Assembly: GCA_003141795.1 (NCBI GenBank)
Contig: PLNO01000270.1
Coordinates: 5,244 to 20,660 of the forward strand
Direction of reading: 5' to 3'
Length of the DNA: 15,417 nucleotides
From: Spirochaetaceae bacterium
Lineage (GTDB): Bacteria > Spirochaetota > Spirochaetia > SZUA-6 > Fen-1364
The position numbers and the translations under genes are program-made. This document shows positions 1-12,047 of the stretch, one piece after another; the stretch's first letter is position 1, and each line of letters opens with the position of its first letter. Below the pieces are notes generated by a model, which saw only the letters and a list, made by a program, of their open reading frames with translations, searched no databases and was not told the DNA's origin.

Positions 1-1095
1 AAGGACGGCATGCCCTCCGGAGTGCTCCTTGAAAAGGCCATGGAGCTCGTGCACGCCGTGATCCCCCCGCAATCGGCACGGGGGCTCGCGGACATGATGG
101 TGGACGCCCAGACGGAGGCGCACAGGCGCGGGCTCACGGGCTTTCACGATTTCGACAACACCCTGGCGTTCAAAGCCCTCCAGGAGATGGAGAGGCGCGG
201 CGCACTCGCGCTGAGGATCGTCAAGGGGATCCCGCGGGAGCGTCTGGACGGTGCCATCAGCCTGGGCATCCGAACCGGCTTCGGCGGGGACATGCTCCGC
301 CTGGGGAGCCTCAAGCTGTTCGCCGACGGCGCGCTCGGGCCGCAGACGGCGTGGATGATCGCGCCCTACGAGGGCACATGGTCCACCGGCATCCCCACCA
401 TGACGGAAGAGGAGCTGTTCACCGACATCTCCCGCGCCAATGCGGCGGGCATCTCCTGCGCCGTGCACGCCATAGGGGATGCCGCCTGCCACGCGGTGCT
501 GGACGCCTACGAGCGCGCCGGGGCCGGGGTGCCCGGCACGGCGCGCGGCAGTCCCGGGGCCGTCGGTCCCACGCTCCGCAACCGCATCGAGCACGCTCAG
601 CTCCTGCATCCCGATGACCTCGATCGTTTCGCCCGCCTGGGAGTGATCGCCTCCATGCAGCCCCTCCATGCCACCTCGGACATGCTCATCGCTGAAAGGC
701 ACTGGGGGAGGAGGTGCGCCACGGCCTACGCGTGGAAGACGCTCCTGGAAAGGGGCGCCGCGCTCGCCTTCGGGTCCGACTGTCCCGTGGAGATCTGCGA
801 TCCTCTTGCGGGGATCCACGCCGCGGTCACCCGCCGTCGCTCGGACGGCACGCCGGGGCCCGAGGGGTGGAGGCCCGAGCTGCGCCTGAGCGTGGAGCAG
901 GCCGTGGCTGCCTATACCACGGGGCCGGCCTTCGCGGCGGGAAGGGAAGCCGACCTCGGCTCCATTACGCCGGGGAAGTGCGCCGACCTCACGATTCTCG
1001 AGAAGGATATCTTCACGATCGATCCGCACGAGATCCGCCAGGTCCGGGTGGCAGCGACCATGGTGGGCGGGCGGTTCGTCTACACTGCGCTGTAG
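1..1095 (+). CDS. YtcJ-type metal-dependent amidohydrolase, C-terminal part (5' truncated)
   Basis: This is the C-terminal part of an amidohydrolase-superfamily enzyme of the YtcJ group, which hydrolyses amide-like bonds; the substrate cannot be told. The frame is open to base 1 and reads K-D-G before the Met codon at 10. A DGxPxGVLLE-like stretch is internal in this family (about 540 residues), so the true start lies outside the window. Counting from the codon at 10, metal and active-site motifs are in order: KLFADGALG with Lys102, HAIGDAA with His153, RIEHAQ with His195, and GSDCPVE with Asp257. These fit the TIM-barrel metal site. The end, with ITPGKCADLTIL, is the usual beta-sandwich tail of amidohydrolases. 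The N-terminal HxH metal motif is expected upstream and is not visible. No fault is seen in the visible part. The next gene starts 91 nt downstream. Confidence 0.9.
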   Translation, partial: KDGMPSGVLLEKAMELVHAVIPPQSARGLADMMVDAQTEAHRRGLTGFHDFDNTLAFKALQEMERRGALALRIVKGIPRERLDGAISLGIRTGFGGDMLRLGSLKLFADGALGPQTAWMIAPYEGTWSTGIPTMTEEELFTDISRANAAGISCAVHAIGDAACHAVLDAYERAGAGVPGTARGSPGAVGPTLRNRIEHAQLLHPDDLDRFARLGVIASMQPLHATSDMLIAERHWGRRCATAYAWKTLLERGAALAFGSDCPVEICDPLAGIHAAVTRRRSDGTPGPEGWRPELRLSVEQAVAAYTTGPAFAAGREADLGSITPGKCADLTILEKDIFTIDPHEIRQVRVAATMVGGRFVYTAL

Positions 1096-1186
1096 GATGC
1101 CGCTCCGCGGAATCGGCCCGTCGGGGATCGACCATGTGCGCGCATGCAGTCTTCTCCGCCCGAGCCGCCCGTGGTAGAGTGCAGGC

Positions 1187-1828
1187 GTGTCGCTGACCAG
1201 CAGCATCGTCACGATCTTCCTCACCGTCTTCATCGTCGTCGATCCGTTCGGAATCGTCCCGGTCTTCATATCGCTCACCGGCGGGTTTTCCGCGCGCCGC
1301 AGGCGATCCACGATCCTCAAGGCCTCCATCGTCGCCTTCATCGTGCTCTGCATCTTCATATTCACCGGCAACCCGATCCTGCGATTCCTCGGCATCCAGC
1401 CCGGCTCGTTCTTCATCGCGGGCGGCATCCTCATGTTCATCGTGTCCATCGACCTTCTGCTGGGAAAGCCGGGCCGCACGAAGACCTCCGGTGAGGAGAG
1501 CGGGGAGGACCGGGACGACGTATCGATCTTTCCCCTTGCCATCCCCATGCTCGCCGGTCCGGGCGCGATCACGACCGTGCTCCTCTACGTCGGAGAGGAC
1601 AGGCTCGCACCGGGCTTGATCTATCCCGTGCTCGTCGGGGCCGTGGTCCTCGCCCTCGCATCGGCCGCCCTCACCATGTTCCTCAGCTCGTTCTTCCTCA
1701 GGGTGCTGGGAAAAACGGGGGTGTCGGTGATCGAGCGGATCATGGGTATCGTGCTCACGGGGCTTTCCGTGCAGTTCGTTTTCGACGGCCTGGTGAAGCT
1801 CGGGGTACTGGCGGGCCATACGGGATAG
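1187..1828 (+). CDS. MarC-family integral membrane protein
   Basis: A 213-residue, very hydrophobic protein of the MarC/UPF0056 family, whose function is not firmly known (the early link to multiple antibiotic resistance was not upheld). About six membrane segments can be seen, near residues 3-25, 44-62, 68-92, 112-135, 141-167 and 181-205. Family landmarks are the early DPFG (19-22), the mid-protein FPLAIPMLAGPGAITT (115-130), and the C-terminal RIMGIVLTGLSVQFVFDGL. The length is normal for the family. A charged loop (SGEESGEDRDD, 101-111) separates the two halves. The start is a GTG with only a weak AGG just before it. A possible -10 box, TAGAGT at 1175-1180, lies so close that the message could be nearly leaderless. 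The lipoprotein gene follows after 49 nt and may be co-transcribed. Confidence 0.88.
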   Translation: MSLTSSIVTIFLTVFIVVDPFGIVPVFISLTGGFSARRRRSTILKASIVAFIVLCIFIFTGNPILRFLGIQPGSFFIAGGILMFIVSIDLLLGKPGRTKTSGEESGEDRDDVSIFPLAIPMLAGPGAITTVLLYVGEDRLAPGLIYPVLVGAVVLALASAALTMFLSSFFLRVLGKTGVSVIERIMGIVLTGLSVQFVFDGLVKLGVLAGHTG

Positions 1829-1877
1829 GGAACAGAATTTCGTCCCCTGCGTGTTCAATCCTGCAGAGGACATGAAA

Positions 1878-2606
1878 ATGAGACGCTTGGTTGTTCTTGT
1901 CTACGCTGCCGTTATTCCCTTCCTGGCCGCGTGCAGCTTCTTTCCGCCCGTCATGGGATCGGGCCGTATGGCCGTGATGAGCTACACCCTCACGGATTTC
2001 ACGAAAGTGGCAGCCTCTCAGGCCTGCACGGTCCGGATAGTCCCCGACACCAGCTACTCCGTGAAGGTCACCTGTGACGACAATCTTCTCTCCTACCTGG
2101 ATGTGCGAAAAGACGGTTCCACTACCCTCCACGTGGGCCTGGATCAGAGCCACAGCTACATGGCCACGACGTTCCGTGCCGAAGTGCACGTCCCCACGCT
2201 CACCGGCATCGAGCTCTCGGGGGCTTCCCAGGCCAGCGTGGATTCCGGATTTTTCTCATCGCTGCCCGTGGCTCTCACCCTTTCCGGCGCGAGCTACGCC
2301 GCCCTGCAGGGGATCTCCTGCGCGGGGATCAGCGCCGATGTCTCGGGTGCGAGCTCGGTCTCGGTGATCGGATCCACGGCCGCGGAGACCCTCGTCGTAT
2401 CCGGTGCGAGCACGGCTGATCTCACGGGATGCACGGCAACCAGCGGAGGGGCGGCGCTGAGCGGCGCGAGCAAGGCGAAAATGAACGTTGGAGCGGGGAG
2501 CCTGTCACTTTCCGCGAGCGGCGCCTCTGTCCTGTACTATACCGGCTCACCGCAGCTGTACATCCAGGAGCTCTCCGGCGGCTCATCTCTCGTGAGGGTG
2601 TACTGA
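1878..2606 (+). CDS. Lipoprotein with DUF2807/GIN-type SGAS-repeat domain
   Basis: A 242-residue predicted lipoprotein. The start at 1878 is preferred over the in-frame GTG at 1851 and ATG at 1872 because AGAGGA (1865-1870) lies 7 nt before it, too close to serve 1872. A short positive N-terminus and hydrophobic stretch lead to the lipobox LAAC, with Cys19 as lipidation site. The mature part resembles the DUF2807 (head GIN) family: an opening SYTLTDFTKVAASQACTVRIV segment, then VTCDDNLLSYLDV. It ends in seven near-regular turns marked SGAS at 114, 136, 156, 175, 195 and 213 and SGGS at 233, spaced 18-22 residues. Such spacing suits a right-handed beta-helix. The family is often called a putative adhesin, but no function is established. 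It lies on the membrane, outer face or periplasm, if the lipobox is used. Confidence 0.8.
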   Translation: MRRLVVLVYAAVIPFLAACSFFPPVMGSGRMAVMSYTLTDFTKVAASQACTVRIVPDTSYSVKVTCDDNLLSYLDVRKDGSTTLHVGLDQSHSYMATTFRAEVHVPTLTGIELSGASQASVDSGFFSSLPVALTLSGASYAALQGISCAGISADVSGASSVSVIGSTAAETLVVSGASTADLTGCTATSGGAALSGASKAKMNVGAGSLSLSASGASVLYYTGSPQLYIQELSGGSSLVRVY

Positions 2607-2610
2607 CGGG

Positions 2611-2633
2611 AAAATCCGCGGCTGGCCGCCGCG
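2611..2633 (-). terminator. Rho-independent terminator of uvrA
   Basis: Read on the minus strand, a 6-bp perfect stem CGCGGC/GCCGCG (plus-strand arms 2617-2622 and 2628-2633) with a 5-nt loop is followed by GATTTTCC. This starts just 5 nt after the uvrA stop. On the plus strand the same hairpin lies just after the lipoprotein stop but lacks a T run, so it may only weakly end the convergent transcript. Confidence 0.6.
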
Positions 2634-2638
2634 ACGGT

Positions 2639-8266
<5,628 letters not shown>

Positions 8267-8295
8267 GTTTTCGGGGGCCTGTCGATGTGGGGTAG

Positions 8296-8324
8296 AATAT
8301 AGCGAACCGGCCGGGCAGTGACAA
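8296..8324 (-). promoter_or_regulatory. Sigma70-like promoter of uvrA
   Basis: On the minus strand, TTGTCA (plus 8319-8324) and TATATT (plus 8296-8301) are separated by exactly 17 bp. This is 5 of 6 matches to the -35 consensus and 5 of 6 to the -10. Transcription would begin near 8289, giving a leader of about 23 nt before the ATG at 8266; only a weak AGG is seen as ribosome binding site. The -35 box sits in the centre of the palindrome 8308-8340. Confidence 0.7.
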
Positions 8325-8340
8325 TGTCGGTGCCCGGCCG
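8308..8340. promoter_or_regulatory. 33-bp palindrome over the uvrA -35 box; possible operator
   Basis: Two perfect 10-bp arms, CGGCCGGGCA (8308-8317) and TGCCCGGCCG (8331-8340), flank 13 nt that contain the uvrA -35 element and a small GAC/GTC inner dyad. The left arm fills most of the uvrA promoter spacer and the right arm ends 7 bp before the possible -35 of the divergent reductase gene. There is no T run on either side, so a terminator is unlikely. A repressor acting on uvrA, or on both promoters, is the simplest reading. It does not match the E. coli (CTG-N10-CAG) or Gram-positive (GAAC-N4-GTTC) LexA sites. Confidence 0.5.
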
Positions 8341-8346
8341 CTTTCA

Positions 8347-8376
8347 TTGTTCGACGACGCGCGGCGACCGTATATT
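8347..8376 (+). promoter_or_regulatory. Probable promoter of the reductase-two-component operon
   Basis: TTGTTC (8347-8352) is followed after 18 bp by TATATT (8371-8376), divergent from the uvrA promoter. The start codon is 26 nt after the -10 box, with a strong AGGAGG (8391-8396) 6 nt before the ATG. The -35 match is only moderate. Confidence 0.5.
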
Positions 8377-8402
8377 CAATGAAAAGGTGAAGGAGGCGCG
8401 TC

Positions 8403-9317
8403 ATGGCAAAAATCGTCGGAGATGAGGTGGCCCTGGGAAAGACGGACGTTCGCGTCAGCCCCATCGGGGTGGGGACCAACTCGTGGGGTGCAAAGGGGGA
8501 GGCTGATCCAGGGAAGAAGGCGACGTTCGAAGCCCTTCTGGACGCCGGGATCACGCTTTTCGACACGGCGGAAATCTACACGGGAGGATCGTCGGAGCGG
8601 ACCATCGGCGGATGCATCACCGCCACCGGAAGGACACCTGTCGTCCTCACGAAGTTTTTCCCCCTCCCGTGGCGCCTGGGCGGCGGGGCGCTCGTGCCCG
8701 CGCTGCGCCGCAGCCTCCAGAGGCTGGGCCTCCCGCGCGTGGACGTGTACCTGCTGCATTTCCCCATACCCCCGGTTCCGCTCCTGACCTGGGCGAACGC
8801 GCTTGCCGATGCGGTCCAGGCCGGGTTGACCAGGAGCGTGGGCATTTCCAACTGCAACGCCGCGCAGACACGCCAGGTCCACGCCGCGCTTGCCGCCCGT
8901 GGGGTGCCGCTCGCCTGCAATGAGGTGGAGTACAGCCTCCTGCACCGGGCTCCCGAGACGAACGGCCTTCTGGAAACGTGCCAGGAGCTCGGTGTGACGA
9001 TGATCGCCTATCGGCCCCTTGCCCAGGGCATGCTGAGTGGGAAGTATTCGCCCGAGAATCCCCCGTCAGGGATCAGGTCGATGCTCTTCAGCCGGAGAAA
9101 GCTCGCCGAGATCCAGCCGCTTCTCGTGGTGCTGAAGGGGATCGCGGAGAAGCACAAGAAGACGACGTCCCAGGTCGCGGTGAACTGGGCGATCTGCAAG
9201 GGCGCCCTCCCCATTCCGGGGGCGAAGAACCCGCAGCAGGCGCAGGAAAACGCCGGAAGCCTCGGGTGGCGCCTCAGCGCCCAGGAGGTGGCCGAGCTGG
9301 AGGCAGCGTGCCCCTGA
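8403..9317 (+). CDS. Aldo/keto reductase family oxidoreductase
   Basis: A 304-residue soluble NAD(P)H-dependent carbonyl reductase of the aldo/keto reductase superfamily, close in style to the plant and cyanobacterial At1g06690-like group; the substrate is not evident. The catalytic tetrad is complete: Asp54 and Tyr59 (FDTAEIY), Lys84 (VVLTKFF) and His119 (YLLHFP). Other landmarks are VSPIGVGTNSWG (18-29), VGISNCNAAQ (146-155), YSLLHR (177-182), YRPLAQGMLSGKY (203-215) and the C-terminal cofactor-phosphate region PIPGAKNPQQAQEN (270-283). The ATG at 8403 has AGGAGG 6 nt upstream. The response regulator gene begins inside its last codons (10-nt overlap), which implies translational coupling and links this enzyme to the two-component pair. 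Nothing looks damaged. Confidence 0.92.
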   Translation: MAKIVGDEVALGKTDVRVSPIGVGTNSWGAKGEADPGKKATFEALLDAGITLFDTAEIYTGGSSERTIGGCITATGRTPVVLTKFFPLPWRLGGGALVPALRRSLQRLGLPRVDVYLLHFPIPPVPLLTWANALADAVQAGLTRSVGISNCNAAQTRQVHAALAARGVPLACNEVEYSLLHRAPETNGLLETCQELGVTMIAYRPLAQGMLSGKYSPENPPSGIRSMLFSRRKLAEIQPLLVVLKGIAEKHKKTTSQVAVNWAICKGALPIPGAKNPQQAQENAGSLGWRLSAQEVAELEAACP

Positions 9318-10036
9318 AGCAGGCCGAACGGGTGCTCATCATCGAGGACGACCCGGACATCGCGGGAGTGGTGGCCATGCACCTCGGCGACCTGGGGCTC
9401 CAGGCCGACAGGGCCGCTGACGGCCGTACAGGATTGCAGAAGGCGCTGGAGAACGACTACGCGCTGGTCATCCTCGATCTCATGCTGCCCCGCATGGACG
9501 GGCTTTCCGTCTGCTCCCGTCTGCGGGAGAAGAACCCCTTCATCCCCATCATCATCCTCACGGCGAAATCGGAAGAGCTCGACAGGGTGCTGGGCCTGGA
9601 GATCGGCGCTGACGAGTACATCACGAAACCCTTCAGCGTCCGCGAGCTCGTGGCCCGGGTGAAGGCGCTCCTCCGCAGGGTGAGGACCGACCGGGAAGCG
9701 CCGACGGCACGTCCGTTCGGAGAGAAGGTGGAGATCGGGGAGATCAGCCTGGATTTCGAGAAGCGCAAGGTCACCTGCCGGGGGGAAACCGTGGATCTCA
9801 CGGTGAAGGAGTTCGAGCTCCTGGCCCTCTTTGCCCGGACCCCCGGCAGGACCTACAGCCGCACCGACCTGTTGAACCTCGTGTGGGGCTACACCTTCGA
9901 GGGCTACGAGCACACGGTGAACTCCCACATCAATCGGCTGCGTGCGAAGATCGAAGCGGACCCCGGCCACCCCCGGTTCCTGAAAACCGTCTGGGGCGTG
10001 GGCTACCGGTTCGCGGAGCCCGCCGAGCTGTCATGA
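9308..10036 (+). CDS. OmpR/PhoB-family response regulator
   Basis: A 242-residue transcription factor. The receiver domain (about 8-122) has the acidic pair Asp14/Asp15, phospho-acceptor Asp57 (VILDLMLPRMDG), switch Thr85 (IIILTAK) and Lys107 (YITKPFS). The winged-helix DNA-binding domain spans about 140-238 and contains DLTVKEFELLALFARTPGR, the helix around HTVNSHINRLRAKIE, and the family-typical end VWGVGYRF. The chosen start is GTG 9308, with GGAGG (9299-9303) 4 nt before it; the frame is open further upstream, but there it only reads out-of-phase reductase sequence. The stop overlaps the kinase start (ATGA). By context its partner is that kinase. A tandem repeat of the kind this family binds lies just past the kinase gene, before the thioredoxin operon. 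Confidence 0.95.
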   Translation: MPLKQAERVLIIEDDPDIAGVVAMHLGDLGLQADRAADGRTGLQKALENDYALVILDLMLPRMDGLSVCSRLREKNPFIPIIILTAKSEELDRVLGLEIGADEYITKPFSVRELVARVKALLRRVRTDREAPTARPFGEKVEIGEISLDFEKRKVTCRGETVDLTVKEFELLALFARTPGRTYSRTDLLNLVWGYTFEGYEHTVNSHINRLRAKIEADPGHPRFLKTVWGVGYRFAEPAELS

Positions 10037-11493
10037 GGCGCCTGTTCTCCTCTTTCTACGCGCGCCTGTCCACGATCTTTCTCCTCCTCATCCTCGCCCT
10101 GGGCGCGGGATGCATCATGATCGCCTTCAGCTCTGCCTCCCATCTGTTCGACGACGTGGAACAGCTCCTCAACCGCGAGTACGCGCGGAGCATCGTGGAG
10201 GAGCTGCGGCCCCTCGTTGCGGACGGATTCTCCGAAGAGCGCGTCAAAGGCGCCATCCACTACATGATGGTGCTCAACCCCATGGTGGAGATCTACCTGC
10301 TGGATGCGCGGGGGAAGATCCTTGCCTACTTCCTCAACCCCGCGGAGCGCATCGTACGGAGCTCCGTGGACCTCGCACCGGTCCGGGCCTTCGTTGGCAA
10401 TGCCGGGCGCACGAGCATCCTCGGCGAGGACCCCCGCAACCTCTCCCGCGTGAAGCCCTTCTCCGCCGCTCCGCTGCCCATGGGGGGGGAGAACGGCTAC
10501 GTGTACATCATCCTCGGCGGGGAACGTTACGACGCATCCCTCCGCATGATCCGCGACAGCTACTACCTGCGCACTGGCCTTGTAGCGTTCTTCCTCGCGA
10601 TCGCCGCAACGCTGATCGCCGGGCTCTCCCTGTTCTTCTTCCTCACCCGTCGGCTTTCCACGCTCACCAGCGCCGTGCGCGGCTTCGAACAGGGGGACCT
10701 CGAGCGCAGGGTGGAGGCGCGGGGGAGCGACGAGCTGGGCGTCCTGGGCCGGACCTTCAACGAGATGGCCTCCACCATTGCCGCGGACGTGGAGAAGCTG
10801 CGGCTTGCCGAGCGGATGCGCCGGGACCTCATCGGCAACATCTCCCACGACCTGCGCAGCCCACTTGCCTCGGTGCAGGGATACCTGGAGACAATGGCGA
10901 TGAAGGAGGGGACGCTGTCGGCGGAAGAGCGGCAGCGCTTTCTCTCCATCAGCCTCCGCAACATGACGAGCCTGCAGCGCCTCGTGGAGCAGCTCTTCGA
11001 GCTGGCCCGCTTGGACGCGCGGCAGGTCACCTCCCATCCCGAAGCGCTGCAGGTCGCGGAGCTCGCCCAGGATGTCGCCCTGAAGCTCGCGCCCCAGGCC
11101 CAGGCTGCCGGGGTCTCGATTGTCGTTGAGCCGGAGGCCGAGCTCCCTCTGGTGTCCTGCGATGTCGGCATGATCGAGCGGGTGTTCACAAACCTTGTGG
11201 AGAACGCAGTACGCTTCACTCCCCCCGGGGGCGCCGTACGAATGATGCTCGGCCGGGAGAGCGGCGGTGTGCGCGTGACGGTGGCGGACACGGGGACCGG
11301 AATCACAGCAGAGGATCTTCCCCACGTGTTCGACCGGTTTTACCGTGCCGACAAGAGCCGGGACAGGGCAACAGGCGGGGCAGGCCTCGGCCTGGCCATT
11401 GCCCGGCAGCTCGTGCAGCTGCACGGGAGCAGCATCGAGGTGGAGAGCAGCCCCGGGAAAGGCGCCCGGTTCAGCTTCTTCCTGGCAGAGTGA
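10033..11493 (+). CDS. Membrane sensor histidine kinase (HAMP, HisKA, HATPase)
   Basis: A 486-residue inner-membrane sensor kinase, the partner of the regulator whose stop it overlaps by 4 nt (ATGA at 10033). Membrane segments lie near 13-35 and 181-204 and enclose an outer domain of about 145 residues (36-180) with no cysteine and no sensor family I can name. HAMP is about 200-253 (GDLERRVEARGSDELGVLGRTFNEM). The HisKA domain holds phospho-acceptor His272 (ISHDLRSPLAS). The ATP-binding domain has the N box NLVENAVRFT (387-396), G1 DTGTG (419-423), F box FDRFYR (433-438) and G2 GAGLGLAI (449-456), all intact. The ligand is unknown. Its place between a carbonyl reductase and a thiol/Msr operon makes an oxidative or electrophile signal likely, by inference only. 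Confidence 0.95.
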   Translation: MRRLFSSFYARLSTIFLLLILALGAGCIMIAFSSASHLFDDVEQLLNREYARSIVEELRPLVADGFSEERVKGAIHYMMVLNPMVEIYLLDARGKILAYFLNPAERIVRSSVDLAPVRAFVGNAGRTSILGEDPRNLSRVKPFSAAPLPMGGENGYVYIILGGERYDASLRMIRDSYYLRTGLVAFFLAIAATLIAGLSLFFFLTRRLSTLTSAVRGFEQGDLERRVEARGSDELGVLGRTFNEMASTIAADVEKLRLAERMRRDLIGNISHDLRSPLASVQGYLETMAMKEGTLSAEERQRFLSISLRNMTSLQRLVEQLFELARLDARQVTSHPEALQVAELAQDVALKLAPQAQAAGVSIVVEPEAELPLVSCDVGMIERVFTNLVENAVRFTPPGGAVRMMLGRESGGVRVTVADTGTGITAEDLPHVFDRFYRADKSRDRATGGAGLGLAIARQLVQLHGSSIEVESSPGKGARFSFFLAE

Positions 11494-11509
11494 CGAAAAC
11501 TCACAAGTT

Positions 11510-11543
11510 CCGTGATACATCCGTGATCATGTCTTTCTATATT
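11510..11543 (+). promoter_or_regulatory. Tandem CCGTGAT repeat and -10 box before the thioredoxin-DipZ-Msr operon
   Basis: CCGTGAT occurs at 11510-11516 and again at 11521-11527, giving an 11-bp period (7-4-7). A TATATT -10 box lies at 11538-11543, 10 bp after the second copy. The repeat thus takes the place of a -35 box, as the PhoB box does at its activated promoters. There is no good TTGACA-like element at the right distance. The site lies 16 nt past the kinase stop codon and 27 nt before the next ribosome binding site (AGGAGG, 11555-11560). That the neighbouring regulator binds here is inference. Confidence 0.5.
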
Positions 11544-11569
11544 CAGAGACAGACAGGAGGAGAGGAGAG

Positions 11570-12034
11570 ATGAGAGTCCTGGTGACAGTGATCGTGATGG
11601 CTGCGGCAGGCGCCGCGGTGTTCGCTCAGAGCATGATGAGCACGGCTTCGACGTCCACGGACACCAGTTCCATGATGTCGGTGAACATGACCGCCGCCGA
11701 GCTGCGTGCCGCGAAAGGCGCGGGCGGAAAGGTGCTTTTCATGAGCCTCGCAGAGGCGCAGGCGCTCGTGGAGAAGGGGCCCGTGGTCCTTTTCTTTGCA
11801 GCGGACTGGTGCCCGACCTGCATCGAGGCCATGAAAGACCTCAATGCCAATGGCGCCATGCTGAAAGGTGTCACGGTGGTGGTGGTGGACTACGACAATT
11901 CCAAGGACCTGAAGAAGCGCTACGGCGTCACGGTGCAGCACACCTTCGTGCAGATCGACGGGAAGGGCGTGAAGCTCGCCGCCTGGAACGGCGGCAGCGT
12001 GGATGTGATCCTCAAGCGCGTGGTGCGAAAGTAG
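11570..12034 (+). CDS. Exported thioredoxin-fold protein with CPTC active site
   Basis: A 154-residue protein with a Sec signal (1-19, cleavage after AVFA likely), a Ser/Thr/Met-rich linker (about 20-40) and a thioredoxin domain (about 50-154). The redox motif is WCPTC with Cys81 and Cys84, the only cysteines. It ought to act as an extracytoplasmic thiol carrier or disulfide reductase. The position that in thioredoxins holds the cis-proline, opposite the active site, reads VQHTF, with His124 where Pro is usual. This may mark a subfamily. The ATG follows two purine-rich stretches, AGGAGG (11555-11560) and GAGGAG (11562-11567); the first has good spacing. DipZ starts 13 nt downstream, so both are surely co-transcribed. 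Confidence 0.87.
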   Translation: MRVLVTVIVMAAAGAAVFAQSMMSTASTSTDTSSMMSVNMTAAELRAAKGAGGKVLFMSLAEAQALVEKGPVVLFFAADWCPTCIEAMKDLNANGAMLKGVTVVVVDYDNSKDLKKRYGVTVQHTFVQIDGKGVKLAAWNGGSVDVILKRVVRK

Positions 12035-12047
12035 CGGGGGCGCGGGG

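Noticed and set aside
1013..1873. Minus-strand open frame of 286 codons opposite marC
   Set aside because: Very rich in Asp, Glu, Arg and His, antisense to a clear membrane protein gene; no domain seen.
8267..8566. N-terminal extension of uvrA by 100 codons
   Set aside because: It would run through the uvrA promoter, the palindrome and the start of the reductase gene, and has no UvrA similarity; the ATG at 8266 directly precedes the conserved region.
8978..9307. Longer regulator start at 8978 and longer kinase start at 9883
   Set aside because: The extra residues are out-of-phase translations of the preceding gene; GTG 9308 and ATG 10033 have coupling overlaps and match family lengths.
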